Assembly (NCBI RefSeq): GCF_014356525.2
Contig: NC_052505.1
Span: 9,302,171 to 9,366,170, forward strand
Direction: 5' to 3'
Source of the DNA: Nilaparvata lugens
Taxonomy: Eukaryota; Arthropoda; Insecta; Hemiptera; Delphacidae
DNA length: 64,000 nt
Part shown: one piece after another, positions 10,932-24,010 of the stretch
Layout of the letters: each line of letters opens with the position of its first letter
Numbering within the stretch: the first letter of the stretch is position 1
Notes under the pieces: generated by a model
Seen by the model: the letters and a program-made list of their open reading frames with translations, nothing else
Told to the model about the DNA's origin: nothing
The model's database searches: none
Position numbers and translations under genes: made by a program

Positions 10932-13906
10932 CTAGTTAGGAATATCCTCACAACACCTGGTCGGATCAAATGACTGAATTATAAATTAAGTACATGGGAG
11001 GTGTGAGTGTGAGAGGAAATGCAGATATTACAATGGGGTACTTGTAAATCCCTTTCCTGAGCCATGGTGAAAGTAGCTGTCAATCATTTTACTGATCTCT
11101 GACTCCATGGCTTATTTAGGCATAATGCAAGCTCAAAGATGAAAAGGGGGTTAGGTTAATTAATAATGCAAGCTTCACGTGGAGGCAGAACCAACTTCCT
11201 CTGATCATGGAGGATTTTGTATTCACAAACCTAAGCTAAAGCAACGAGTAATACAACTCTTTATGAAAAAATATTTCTTACAAAGTAGAAATCTCAAGTG
11301 CATAGAAACTATACTTTTTTCAAATAAAAACTAGAAATCAGAAACAAGAAATAGTGTTCTTCTATTTCAATATTACCATAGTCATGTACTGTGAAATGAA
11401 GCTTGAACTATATAGCCTAAGTACAATTTCATCATTTTTTTAAATATTAGTATATGAATACTCCTCCACTATCATCATAATCATTCTCCTTGTTTCCTGC
11501 GCACAAGCCTTGAGCTTATCTGGGCATCACCCCCAGCAAAGTGTACTGAAAAGCTATTTAGCTATAATACTGCAATAGGCTAGTTGTTATTTGATACAGT
11601 AGTTTTCTATGAGTGGATTGTGAGCCTATTATTTTGTGGTAATGTAATTCATATTTCATTCTGAGGAACTAGGATTAAATATACTACGTCTCTTACTATA
11701 GTAAAAGTTGTACATTATGCGTTCAGAGAAGAAATTTTCAAATGAATATTTAAATCTTATTTCATAGCTGGGATGAACAACCTCAAGTCACAACAAGGCG
11801 AAATCGATTAAATGCTAATGATCTGATTTCTGAATGAAGTGACGAATAGCCAATCAAAATCGTGAAGTCATGTTACGTAACAGTTATATGACGTGATTTC
11901 CCAGACTATGATGAACGTCATCGAAAATGTAGTCTTAAAATTATAATCAGCACGAAAATAGAACATTGAAGCTTATTTATAGGTGTGCAAGTTTTTATAC
12001 GTTTATTTATGGCATTCGGACTCAAAATAGTAGGTACGGTGTCAGCTTGCAAATTTCTCATGCATTAAAGATTATTTTCGTCCACCGTGCGAAAGTTATA
12101 AGTTATTAATGATTTGTTTGAAGGTTTGCTCTGTGACGTGATTTATTGACGGAGAAGCAGCAGCAGCTACCTATGGAAAGGTGTTGTGCTTTTCAGCGGA
12201 CAATGTTCTATACACGTGACCAGCGTGGAACCGGGTACTAACGATACTTGTGCACGACAAGAACCTTCCAGTCCAAGGTGTTGGCAAATGTTAGCAAACC
12301 CACACTGAACGCTGAAGGGACAAGCGTGGGTTGAACGCTGGACTGCAGTGGCGACATCACAACACTTGCTCTAAACAAAAAGTAAACGTACTTCGCTACT
12401 TTCCCTTGCCGTTCATTGTTCAAGAAACAATAATTTTCTTCTCTTCGACTATACTTTGATACTTCTTCAGGATTGAGCCTCGCTTGGCCAGTGGTTGCCG
12501 GCTGTGGGCCGGTCATCAAGCAATTTAGAGTATGATAATCTTCTCTTCCTCTTCAAAAATATTCTTTTCAAAAGTTTGTTTCTAATATTATTGATACCTC
12601 GTAAAAGCGATATCTCAATTGTTTTTGAGCAAAGCAAAATCTCTGGGAGATATTATTGTCCAATACTAACAATAATATACGGTCAATACCAATACTTGTT
12701 GAATAAATAAATAAAATACTTGGTTTTGAGCAATCTCTCAAACGTATTTGTTTTCACCAATTCCTCTTGAATAAGATCTCGCATCAGACTCAATAAGAAA
12801 GTAACCTTGTTATAAGACAACAAATTAATGTTTCACCTGATCGCTTGAAATACTTTACATCGGGGTTCAACTGTAATATTAATTGGCAGTACAAGATTTT
12901 ATAATCATATCCTATTATTATCCATTTTTCATCTTCCTCTAATGTTAGTTTTTTTACCATTTTCATTGTTGTATACTATGTTATCATGTCCTCTCCTATC
13001 CTAACCTACCTAACCTATCCATCTCCCTGCATTTGGGATAGTGAGAAATGGAATTGTATGATACCATTTTATCGTGTTCTCCTAATCCACCTCCATTCAT
13101 TTGGAATGGCAGGAAATTATTTTGGGAATTCTATGAAACAAGATGACAGATGGGATGCGAGAAAATGCTGAAGCTGAAGAATAAACTCGCGTCTTTATAA
13201 AAATAAATTTGATGTTATCACATACGTTTAGTATATGTATTATGTAAACTTGAAACGCACAATTGAATCCTCAACCTTGAACCACAGATTGAAACCTTGT
13301 TTCGTTTGTGCTTGAACTAGCAGGCAAGGATGCTATCAATATCATCACTAATTGACCAAGTATTTCAATTGATATAAAATCTTTCATTGGCCACTAATTC
13401 AATACCAAATTACAAAACAAACACAATGACCAGTGGCATGTAACTGACGGCGATCAGTGACGTAATTGAAACAGTGGACATTTGGAGGCAGTGATTGAGT
13501 GATAGCGCTAAAACATTGATGAGGGACGGGGACGGTGACGGGGTCATGCGAGTCGTTTGGCACTTTCACCGGTCAGATGAATAGATGGACAGATGAATGA
13601 AAGACAACTTCAGCCGTGACCTGGATCCTAGCAAATAAAAGGCGAGCAAACCAGAGTAGTGAAGAGAGAACGACACCGTCTCGGATCTATTATAGTAGTT
13701 TTGTCGTAGGCTATAGAACAAGTAGTAATGGACGCAGTATAATCATACTGCATTACACTAACATATATTTATTTATATTTCATAAATATTATAGTAGTGG
13801 ATGTAGGAGAGCGTAGGACTGCTGTGAGGGTCTCAGTTCGTCAAGATCTCAGTTCATCAACTGCCAACTTTGACCATTGCTTGAGATTCTGAGACAAATG
13901 GAAAGT
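10932..13906. other. Gene-free stretch
   Basis: It contains one copy of a dispersed LINE-tail motif (about 11490-11535) and otherwise unique AT-rich sequence. Frames at 12238-12519 (minus) and 13616-13816 (plus) lack supporting signals. Confidence 0.45.
11490..11535 (+). repeat. Dispersed repeat with GCACAAGCC...TGGGCATCACCC (copy 1)
   Basis: The block GCGCACAAGCCTTGAGCTTA followed by TCTGGGCATCACCCCCAG recurs at about 17095-17140 (plus, with an ATT tail) and about 63862-63892 (minus). It looks like the conserved 3' untranslated end of another non-LTR element. Confidence 0.5.
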
Positions 13907-14220
13907 TGGGCCCAACGATCTATATAATATTAACTATATACTAAGTTGGATTACATAAGAACGAAGCAATAAGAACCGAACTGAATGTAGAGTCTTTATT
14001 GCAAATATTGAAGAAAAGTAGAGAAGACTGGTCCAGTCATCTACTTCGTATGCCAGCAAATAAACTTCCAATTCAAGCTTGGCACTACAAACCCGATGGG
14101 AGAAGAGGCGTCGGACGATCGATGAAGAAATGGATGCCGGAACAGGCCAACAGAGCCTAATCCTTGAATGCCGATGATGATGATGACTAAGTTAGTATAT
14201 ATAGATCTTTGGTTGGGCCA
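13907..14220. mobile_element. Palindromic MITE, family 4, split by a LINE 3' end
   Basis: The left arm (13907-13947, starting with the perfect palindrome GTTGGGCCCAAC) and the right arm (14186-14220, ending GGTTGGGCCA) are imperfect inverted repeats. If the retroposon at 13948-14185 is removed, the arms meet at ACTAAGTTAGT, which is nearly palindromic. The parent element would then be a small hairpin of about 75 bp. Confidence 0.5.
13948..14185 (+). pseudogene. LINE reverse-transcriptase C-terminus, 5'-truncated
   Basis: From about 13976 the frame reads NEAIRTELNVESLLQ, then WSSHLLRMPANKLP, then YKPDGRRGVGRSMKKW, stopping at TAA 14158-14160. This is the conserved C-terminal signature of many insect non-LTR retrotransposon ORF2 proteins (W..HL.RM....P, then Y.P.GRR..GR....W). 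A GAT-repeat tail follows. The 8-mer ACTAAGTT at 13940-13947 and 14186-14193 is a target-site duplication. The copy lost its 5' part on insertion and cannot be functional. Confidence 0.8.
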
Positions 14221-15047
14221 TTCAGTTGGTCAAGTCTCAGCGCATCAAGTTTTTTGCAGGTTGATACACAGGGAAAGTATAAGTTCTTCAAGTCACCTAC
14301 ACCGTTGCTGGGATCTCAGCATAGAGAAAATATAGCATTATGCTATTTTTATGTATGGTCTCAGTTTGTTAAGTTTCACGACATCACGTTTTCGTAGCAG
14401 GCTGATACACAGTAGCATACTAGTTAGGGAATAGTAAGAATGGATTAGGGAGAAGTTATACTTGAAGGTTAGGATAAGGGAAAGTTAGGGGTCAGTGCTT
14501 TCAAATGGCAATATGCTTAATGTATAAAACGATATATTCAGAATATTTTGATATTTTCAGAATTAAGTATGATACTGTATCCACTGGGCTTTCTGAGAGC
14601 AACAGGAACTTGAGGAACTGAAAACTAGACTTACTGAAGTTGTCTATGTGGACTGATTCTTGATTAACTGAGATCTTGATGAAGTGGATATAGGACAGCC
14701 CCAAGAATAGTATATAGCTGTTCTTATATATACTATCCTTGAAACAGCCCAGGGACAGAGCGACGGCGCGTGAAAAACTCTGAGGAGAATTTTGACCTGC
14801 AAATAAGTCCGACTTCGCCTCGGCGAGCGCGTAAATCTTGTTCTATCTGGAATTCATCTTATTGCATTACAGCTATTCAGCCTCGAGTCCAACCCGCTCA
14901 ATCGAATCACAATAAACTTGTTCCGACGACTCCATAGGGAGGCCGCTGCCGCTGCATGTCCAACGGTTCCAATCACTGCAGAATAATAAACTATGCTACA
15001 AACCACTCTCAACTCAGGCATTACCTCACCGCTAACTAAAACATTTT

Positions 15048-15190
15048 TAATATTCTCAACAAGGTTCAGTCCTCAAGAAAAAATACGATACTGTCATATT
15101 ATTCTCAATTTATTATGGAAAATTCTAAATATTCTCAACAATGTTCAATCCTTAAAAATACGATACTGTCATATTATACTCAATTTATTA
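15048..15190. repeat. Tandem duplication, period about 79 bp
   Basis: The block AATATTCTCAACAAGGTTCA ... AATACGATACTGTCATATTA ... TCAATTTATTAT appears at about 15048 and again at about 15127 with small indels. Confidence 0.8.
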
Positions 15191-15892
15191 TCACTTTACT
15201 ATTGTTAACAACTAGCTAACAAGGACATGCTAGAACACTTGCCGAGATAAATTGGAGTAATTGTGTTTATTTATAGGTGCTAAGTAATAGCTTTTGAATG
15301 CGAGTTCAATTTATTGCTATCGGACAAGGCTGCCTACAATAGAAAGGCTTGCAAAAATATTAATAATATGATCTCACACTTTGAATATTGATATAAAATT
15401 TTTAAACTTAAGTGGGTTGCATTCTCGCATTACTAAATTTAAATCAAGTTGAAGCTTGAGCATATAGTTTTGTGAACTGTACTTCAATTTAAAGTATTCT
15501 TGATGGGTTGAATTGAATAGCCATATGTGAAACTAGATCCTAGATAGTCTATTGCTGGCTAAGATATACCATGGAGAAATAAAATGCTATTCGTATTCTC
15601 TTTGATTACTGCTAGGAGATTAGGAGATGTGATTGTAAATGCAGTAGTAACATAGTCAATGAGTCAATGAGTAAGAGATCTTGGAATAATTTCGAAGAAA
15701 TTTAAACGAATAAGAGATTTGAAAGATCTAGTGAGTATTATAGTAAGAAAACTGAATTTAGTAGTAATTTAATACTTCTTAAAAATCTTCAGATGGATAT
15801 AAATAGCTTCAGTAATTCTATAGCTGCTATTCATATCCACAACTAATTTTCTTATATGCTCACGTATGTGAGAATGATCTGAATTTCATTAT

Positions 15893-16180
15893 ATTAAATT
15901 CATGGGGGTACTTAGGATGCAAATATTTTATTAATCAAGAATCATGATTTGAAATCAACGCAATAATAATCACAAAATTAAAGCATGTGAAGAACTAGTT
16001 CTCTTCAAGTTAAATATTCATATTACAATTAGAATTTATAGGGTTGGCTACAATTAGAATTCATAGGGGTACTTACAATGCCAATATTTATTGACCAAGA
16101 ACGCAAGAACCATTTCAAATCAACGCGAAAATAGCCACATGAGTCAGGACTACTAAACTTAAAGTTCCATTCATATTCAA
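15893..16180. repeat. Direct duplication, period about 170 bp
   Basis: TTCATGGGGGTACTTAGGAT with its following 100 bp (ATATTTTATTAATCAAGAA, GAAATCAACGC) is echoed from about 16060 by TTCATAGGGGTACTTACAAT and matching downstream blocks. Confidence 0.65.
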
Positions 16181-17094
16181 ATTTCAATTAAGTCATTCAA
16201 GAAAAATAGGTCGTCTTAATTGGATGAAATGGCGAAAATTGTTTTACGAGAAGTAAACTAGAGATGTTTCCATCATGTGTTAGGTCACCACCTCTTGTAC
16301 ACCATTGAGAGCTTGACCAAGTTCTTATTTAAGCTGAGTGTTGTACACACGACTGTTGCCACATTCCAGCGATTATCGCCCACACCAAGACGGCGAGTGA
16401 GACATATTATTCATTTCAGTGGTTGTGAGATTGCCAAAGCAGCAGCAGTTGCCCTAATGCCCAGTTCGTTTGGCCGCTAAACGACTACATGAGTCGTTTT
16501 CCAGCGATTACGATTACGATGTGCAAGCATCTTCTGGAGCCTGGACCACATCCTTTCTCTTTCGTTGCGAAAGCCGCTGAAGATGGTCCGAGCGTGCTGC
16601 CAACTAAGCACGCCCGCCACATTACATAAACAAACAAATTATTTGATTCCACATCGTTCCCAGACTAAGTTCAACTATGAATAAATTAAAGCGATGCCTG
16701 TACGCTTCGTAATGAAGCTGTAGATTTCTCCGAAAAACAGAATATGATTTGAATTGCACATAGCTGCATGAGTAGCTAGCCTAACCGTGATGCATGATTG
16801 GAAAGTGTAACCTTTAATTCCGGAACTTCAGCTATGAAGAATTCACAACAATAAGAGCTTTGGATATCTGCCATTAGAAAAATACCTGGCAAACTACAAT
16901 ATTCATTAAATTGGAGGTAATCAATATTTTTATATATTTTTCCTAAAAATAATATTGTACCTCTATATTTTGAATGGAACTGAAATGTCTAATTTACTGA
17001 ATGGACTCCTCTGATCGTTTTGTACCCACGACCAGAGAAATAATTAATTTTTGTTTATGAAGATTCTCATCATCATCCCTCTCACTCATTACCC

Positions 17095-17150
17095 ACGCAC
17101 AAGCCTAAGAGCTTATGTGGGCATCACCCTCAGTATTATTATTATTAATT
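17095..17150 (+). repeat. Dispersed LINE-tail motif (copy 2)
   Basis: ACGCACAAGCCTAAGAGCTT plus ATGTGGGCATCACCCTCAG, directly followed by ATTATTATT, matches the copies near 11490 and 63870. The repeat-unit tail supports a non-LTR retroposon 3' end. Confidence 0.55.
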
Positions 17151-17573
17151 TAAATTAAACAAACTTCAAGAAACAATATCCTGTTGCAGTAACAAAATAA
17201 AATAGCCACATTCACTCAAATTAATAGATTAATGAGTATTAAGTGCAGCCTATTAGTGAATTGAGTGTACATAACACAAGTGATTAGTCGTGTATAAAAT
17301 TTTAAAGAGATAATATGTAAGATGTGATAAATTGAAATAGGTTTCAAGTTTTATACAGTGTAATAGAAATAGGAGTATGAGTTGAAAGACTAGCATTGGA
17401 ATAATAATACTTCCCGGATAAAATCAACAGGATGAAACCAAAAAGATTGAATTAAAGAGAGCACAAAAGTTTGATATATATTCTGTGCAAGAGCATAGAT
17501 CCAAATCGAATGTAAAATGTGATAAATGGACAAATGATGAATCAAATAAATGTAACAGTTAATTCTATCTAAA

Positions 17574-18211
17574 GTGAATGATTTTAAAATATTAACATCG
17601 TACACAATAGTTACGAAGTTGAAGAACACTTCAGTGTCTGTCGCGCGAGGGATGGAGAGGCGACGGTATTTAGTTGATGAACCGATACTGGGAATGCACT
17701 GCACAGGCAAAAAGTCTGAGCTTGACTCCGGTCAGTGGCGAATTAAGCAAATCGGACCGGACCTTCATTCATTTATACGGAAAAATGTATACGTCCGGCC
17801 CAAACCACACGAACGTCACGAAAGTCTGGAGGAAGTAGACTCACCGCGAGATCGATTGTGCGCGCTGCTGCATTCTATCAAATAAGGCTATTCATTTTTA
17901 ACGTGTTTTGCATTTCACATTTCCCACAACCCCTTTCAACAACCTTAAACATCGACTTTCCCTCTCATCGCATTTAAAACCGCCCCCACGCTGCTCCAAT
18001 AAGTGTAGCCCGGGTTAATGCATATTAACCGAAATCCGCCCCTTGCCCGCTCACCGCTACAATCGTTCACCCCTATATTAACAGTCACATTGTTGCGCAA
18101 TCGTCGCCCATATATGTCACGATATCGTGACAACCGATAATATGACTCATCATTAAGTGGCTCGTCTGGAACAATACTGTCCTCCTTGAAAAATTCTGCA
18201 CTTAGTCGCAC
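17574..18211. other. GC-richer patch with two opposed ORFs, no assignable function
   Basis: A plus-strand frame of 103 codons (17574-17885, with RRYLVDEPILGMHC) and a minus-strand frame of 88 codons (17945-18211) lie in DNA clearly richer in G+C than its surroundings. A perfect 16-bp palindrome, GTCACGATATCGTGAC, sits at 18116-18131. I recognise no protein family and see no convincing splice or promoter signal. This could be an exon, a regulatory element or an old insertion. Confidence 0.25.
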
Positions 18212-19039
18212 CCGTATTTTATGACAAGAAGAAGCACTTGGAAAAATTACTCAATTTTCTTCTCGAATTGCTTTATTAAAAATATACCTAATCCGGATTA
18301 GCAAAGCTTGCAGAAATACTATACTAGTTCTACTCCAGAACAAGCACACTGCAGTAATAAGTATAAATAAATCAATAGGTCATTAATTAAAAGGTCAATA
18401 TCCATTTGAACAGAGATTGAGAGAAATGGTACAGGCTCAGCCTAGGTTTTCCTCCATGGTCATAATATATATTATGATTGTAGTGTTTTGTACAATGAGA
18501 ATGGAAATAAATGATAAACTGTTCGTTTAAGCCCGGAATGTGACACATTATAATAAACGCGACCATACCTTCTATACCCTAGCAGTAAACCTAGATTAGA
18601 GTTGAACGCAGATGGTGCATAATGACCCAAGAGCCCTGACAATCTAAAGAGGAGAGTGAAAAATATTCTTATATTTTCAAACTTTATACTAAGTAGTCCA
18701 TAGAGTAAAAATATTAGCATATAACGGAATGTAATAGCCAGTTTTCAAAATTAGAAATATTAAATTAATCTGAATGAGTTCGTATTAATGGTCTTGATAG
18801 TATTAAATTAAATTATACAGCTCGATAAATGACTAAGTAACACTGTGAAAAGATTGTAGATTAATATAAAATAAAGTACTTCTAGTTGTGTAACCAAAAT
18901 CAAAGTTTGCTTTGGAATTTGAAATCACGACACAATAACCCCAAACACATAAATGTATTATAGTGTTAAAATTGTTCTACTGAATATGCATTTTAAATTA
19001 TGTTGCATAATGGGCGTAACAACTAACTTAATTAAGTAG

Positions 19040-19145
19040 TCTTAACTACTCAAGACTATCTCTTTAAGGTAAGAGAGACTATCTCTCTACCTTAAGGTAA
19101 GTGGAGAGACTATCTCTCTAAAGGTATCTTTTTACAGGTGAAGAG
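19040..19145. repeat. Short repeats of AGACTATCTCT / AAGGTA forming hairpins
   Basis: AGACTATCTCT occurs three times at about 19055, 19077 and 19108, separated by AAGGTAAG / TACCTTA blocks that are mutually complementary. The region can fold into a stem-loop. Confidence 0.6.
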
Positions 19146-19785
19146 ATACCGTTTCTACGTTTTTAGGACAATATTGAATGAATAATGTGTATAAGTCTAT
19201 GAATTAATTTGAGCTTGAAGGATGATGCCTTTATGTTGATTTCACAATCACATAGCTTAAAACTCGACTTTTATCGAGAATACAACTCAACAAATCACTG
19301 AAAGCTATCCATGTGTGCTTAAATGATACCACGAAATGCATGAATGTTGAATGTTAATTTATGTTCTCAATGAAACATGTCGTGCTAAGTAGATTCTAAT
19401 ATCAACGGCATTCCTGAGTGGGAAATCGAATGTGTTGACGTACTTTTTACGCAATGCTCTGAATAAATGAGTTTCAATTTGAAGTGGCTTCATATATGAT
19501 TAGAACAACTTGATGTATTGCCTAATTCGAAATGTCATTATGTCAAGGATTCACCTAGTCTGTGATTTGAAAACTATGTTGGAAGAGGTAGATGACCTTA
19601 ATAAGTTCTCTTTTTCCCACTCTCTCTCTCTCATTTATTAAATTGCAGAAAAAAACTTTGATCTTCAAACCAATGAAACTTTCTAATAAAATGGATTTTT
19701 TAAATTATTTAGTACGGTATATATATAAAAATCCGAGTATCTTAATACTCAAATTCTAATATGGAATGAAATATTGAAAAAAATG

Positions 19786-19910
19786 TCGGTCAGATAGCCG
19801 TGTTGACTGAGGCGTTGCAACCTTCGGTCTGCTAGTGCTACCTGGTTGCAGGTTCGAGTCCCGCCGAATCCCATCGAATAGGTATGGACATTTGATCATC
19901 TCAGAGAAAG
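19786..19910 (+). mobile_element. tRNA-derived SINE
   Basis: An internal RNA polymerase III promoter is visible: TAGCCGTGTTGACTGAGG resembles box A, and GGTTCGAGTCCC at about 19851 matches box B. The distance is close to that in tRNA genes. The segment between does not fold as a normal tRNA, and the sequence continues past the tRNA-like head into a unique body, so a SINE is likelier than a tRNA gene. Ends and target duplication were not resolved. Confidence 0.6.
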
Positions 19911-22767
19911 CATACCTGTTAATTTTGTCTTCCAACTTGCAGTCATTCAGAAGGAACTGATTAAAAACCTTCTAGTCCGAGTTCAAAGATCAATATTGCA
20001 TAATAAATCAAGTGGAGCTTGATATGCAACTGAAGTTGACATGAAATATACTATATCTAAGACTGAAGTATACTACCCAAACTATAAAAATTAAGAACTC
20101 AATTTCGAGAGAGCTTCACTTCCTAGGCCACGTACAATAATTACGTAGTGTTTCATTAGCAAACGCTATGAAGGCTATAAACTCGAGCTTAAGAATCTCG
20201 CCATTACTTCCATGGAGAAGCAATTAAATTTGCATCGATGAATGCAGAATTATGGTGCAAATTAATTAATAGCTCACTTTCACTTTTTAGCTCAGGTTTC
20301 TCACGCAAGCTTTATTATCGAATTCCATAATTCAATAAAACCTGGAACTTGCTTCAATAATTATCACTATTCCACATTATTATCATATTATTCCTATTGC
20401 AAACGGGAGTGGTTTGTCATGAAGTACACGACTATTTTTATGCGATAAGATAAATTGCTTAATTTTCTTCCAAGATTGAGTGGAGAGGAAGCCATGAACG
20501 CTGAATTAATCAGAATAGTGAATCTAGGATAGAATGCTTTGAAACCTTCAATCAATTGGACGCAAGTCGGCATTATTTTGTGTTAGCTTGCACATAAATT
20601 TTGTTTCATTTTCCTTCTAATTCAATTAAAACTGGCAATTAGGAAATAAAAGCCAGAATGAAAAACCAGGAAGAAAAGGAATGCGCAATCAAAATCTGCA
20701 ACTAGAGTTGAGACAATTATTAATGAAAACATGAGTCTAAATATTCATTTTATTTGAGCTTCATTTCTTATATAATAATGTTTGAAACAGAGTAATATAC
20801 CTATTATACTGTATATTATAATATACCAATAATAAAATATGAAAAAGTAATGGAATATGAAAAATTTACTGTATTCCAATACCTCATTCTTACATTTTGC
20901 ATTATTTTTTCAAATATTCACAGATTGGTATATACAATTAGAATCTGGAAAATTGTCAATGCATCCTAAGAGAGAATTCCCGACCAATGTTTGCATTCCA
21001 ATTTCCCAACAAAACTCATAAATTAGTGGAGATATTCAGATAATGATCAGGATCGGGAATATACCAAACGAAGTAGGCAGGGTTTTCAGGCTGTCAGTTT
21101 CCAACTTGGGCATATTTCGTAGATGAACAATGTCACTAACTGACCAAGAATGGAACAACAGGCAAAAGGCGAGCCAAACAATATTTCAGACTGCGTTCTC
21201 TATAAATAAGGTTTGCGGTATTTCAGTGGACAGCAAACATCAAACTCTCCAAATACTGCCAGAAAAGTGCTAATAAATCTGGCGTTATCTGGTGGTAAAG
21301 GATACACCTGGACGGACGGGAACCGACACCCGAATGCTATATTTGTTAGGCACAGCCATCCAAAAACGGACAGCCCATAAATCTACAATTGAAAAAACTT
21401 TAAATGAGAGTTCCGCTCTCGTTTGGTCGCTCGGACTGGTATTGCCAAGTATAGAACCAATTAACAGCTAAAATAAACCAGCCACTAATAACTAGCCAGA
21501 TGGATCATTAGCATTTTGAATGAGCCCCCACAGTAAATTGTCTCGCACTGAAAGATCAGCTAGTTATAATTAGTCCACTGATTTGATAATCTCGGCGCTT
21601 CCTGACGAAAAACGTCGTTTTCGAGTTTAAAACAGCTTTAGAAAATCAGAAGTACCGTAGCATTATACTCCTATAAAATTGCAACCTCAATGCCGTCTTT
21701 AATAATTAGAGCTTTATTAAATATTAGAGCTTCAAAAATTATAACTTAACCAATCTTAAGGACTATTAACTGATTTCGAATGTTTCAATAAGGATCTGAT
21801 ATATTTTTGTGTTGTGATTTTTTATACTTTCTGTCTTATAATAAATTATTGTACAGGCAATGATAAGATAAATTTAATCTTTTACTTCCAAATAAAGGGG
21901 AACAAGTGGATGATGTTGATCGAATAGCCTAAAATAATCTTAATTTCGGGCAAATAAACTGGAAATCAGATTATTTTTCAATCAAGTTAATTGACTTCAA
22001 ATGTATCATCAGTAATTAATTGTGAACGCATTCCTAAGTGAAATAAGATTGATGATTTCTCGTTTCGTTCCCTGCTGAAGATAGTAATTTATGAAGTCGA
22101 AGTCGACACATAAGTTACCTGTCAATCAAGTTACTCCCATTTTTATGCAAGGCCAGTTTCTGGAATTTGACAGTAAAATGTGTATACACTATACACAGGG
22201 ATACCGGATTTAAACTAGAAACCAAAGCATAGTGAACTCGAAAACGGAATTATTGAGATGTGTTTCATCTTTCCCTAACTACTGACGATTGATAAATAGT
22301 GGCTTATTCCAGTACTGAAAACATGTAAAACAGGGTACATTTAAAAGTGTAAAATATTTTTCCTAGAGTTACGTTGAAAAGTGGCCATTGCTGCACTGAT
22401 TACAGAACGCAAAGAATCACTTTTCCGCTCTAGTGCGGGAAAAATTTTTCTGCACTCCAGATTTGCAACATGGCAACGCAAAATACTTAGTAGGTTATAT
22501 GGAGCAACAGTGCAGCAAAATAAAAAAAAAGTTGGTAACAGTGACTGGGCTGCTATAGTGAGCAGAGGTGCAACGAAGCACAACGCGCTAATTATTAAGT
22601 AGATATTATAACCAAGGACAACGAGGACTTAAGGATTTTAGGATTAAGGTTTTTATCAATAATAAAATTACACAGAAAAACATTTGATGGATTTCAGGCA
22701 ATTTTACCCATAATTACCCACTTTTCATATTCAATGGTAACTGTAGGAAAAACTTAATGTGAAATAC
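19911..22767. other. Gene-free stretch
   Basis: Unique AT-rich sequence. A pair of overlapping frames at 22341-22602 falls in a GC-richer patch with repeated TGCTGCAC/TGCAGC words close to the inverted repeat that follows, and is probably repeat-derived. Confidence 0.45.
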
Positions 22768-22869
22768 GTGCGCAAAGTTCCTCTGCTGCACTCAAGAAAC
22801 CATTCCGCCCTCGCCTACGGCTCGGGCGTAAACGTTTCTTTCGGTGCAGCAAACTGACACTTTGCGCAC
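22768..22869. repeat. Inverted repeat, about 45-bp arms
   Basis: GTGCGCAAAG ... CTGCTGCACTCAAGAAAC on the left pairs with GTTTCTTTCGGTGCAGCA ... CTTTGCGCAC on the right. The loop contains CCCTCGCCTACGGCTCGGGC, itself partly self-complementary. Probably a MITE remnant. Confidence 0.75.
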
Positions 22870-23202
22870 TAGTTGCACAAATAACTATTCCACTTTTCAT
22901 TGACAGGAGAGACAAGAACATAAAGTTTGCGCTTGTGTAAGTACAAAAGTGGTGACTGAACTTCATGTGATCTCTTCTTTCAATTAACAGACTACAGAGT
23001 ATGAATATCTACTACAATAAAATAAATTATTTTCCACATTTCACCTCAGTAACAGTTGAATTCTAAATAATTATTGTTCTTCACAAGGATGGAGAAATTG
23101 TTTAGAATTTGTACAATGTACAACGATAACAGTAGTTCTCTTGATGTATACTGGTACAGCAGCTAGCTAAGCGATGATGGCAGACGAATTCAATTCGTCC
23201 AC

Positions 23203-23305
23203 ATACTTTCTCGCTCACTCCATTAGGTTATTCATCATACTTTCTCGCTCACTCCATTGGGTTATTCATCATACTTTCTCGCTCACTCTATTAGGTTATT
23301 CATCA
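23203..23305. repeat. Tandem repeat, 3 copies of 34 bp
   Basis: ATACTTTCTCGCTCACTCCA plus TTAGGTTATTCATC is repeated at 23203, 23237 and 23271 with one substitution in copies 2 and 3. Confidence 0.9.
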
Positions 23306-23811
23306 TCTCCTATTTAGTCTAATCCAATCGACTGAGGAATGTGACCGCCTCCAGACTCACAGCTCTCATCTCATCTCATCTCAACAAGAGCTCGCTCTTC
23401 AAAGCAGAAACAGAAGGTGCCCGCCCTGCTCTGAACACGAGAACAGATCAACCGAATGTAAAATTGAAAAGAATCGAAGAAAGTTGCAAGACAGTCGAAG
23501 AATGTTATTGTTATTGTATTTAATGTATGTATTATTATTGAATGTTGATTGTCATAGGAAAACAGTTCATCAGATAAATTTGATTGATCATCAGATAAAC
23601 ATTGAGATTGGAGAACGAACTCGAATAATTAAATGATTGTAGATTATTTCAAGTTTGGAATCATATGTAACAAGGCCCAAGGGAGATGAATTTATGTATT
23701 TTACAGGTATTTAAAATGTTTTGTTTAGTGAAGAAACATCTATTAAGCGAAAAATTCACTGAATAGAATACGACATATATATTGATTGAAAATGTCTGGA
23801 TTTTGCAAAAA

Positions 23812-24010
23812 CCACTAATTTAGAAAACATTTTGAGATAATTGTTTCGGTTGTTACACATCAATATCTAGTAAGCTGTGATCTTGATCATTGAGCAGCAA
23901 AATATTGTGGTAAAACATTGTAGGTGGAGCCCTACGATTGGCGATTAGCTCTTGGCCAATGAAGGTTGAGCTTGACTGTCATTGGCCGAGGCTGGACACG
24001 CCCAAGCGGG
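23812..24010 (+). mobile_element. Half-copy of MITE family 2
   Basis: AACCACTAATTTAGAAAACA ... TCTAGTAAGCTG, then CTACGATTGGC ... CCAATGAAGGTTGAGCT ... GTCATTGGCCGAGGCT, matches the left half of the element at 9985-10397 in the same order. The inverted right half is missing. Confidence 0.65.

Larger units (their letters stand above)
14221..19785. other. Gene-free stretch with local duplications
   Basis: It contains duplicated segments at 15048-15190 and 15893-16180, a GC-richer block at 16360-16620, and a GC-rich patch at 17630-18200 with two opposed ORFs. No gene model can be supported. Confidence 0.45.

Noticed and set aside
14423..14492. Several TTAGG words, the insect telomere unit
   Set aside because: They are irregularly spaced and not a tandem array, so an interstitial telomere is not supported.
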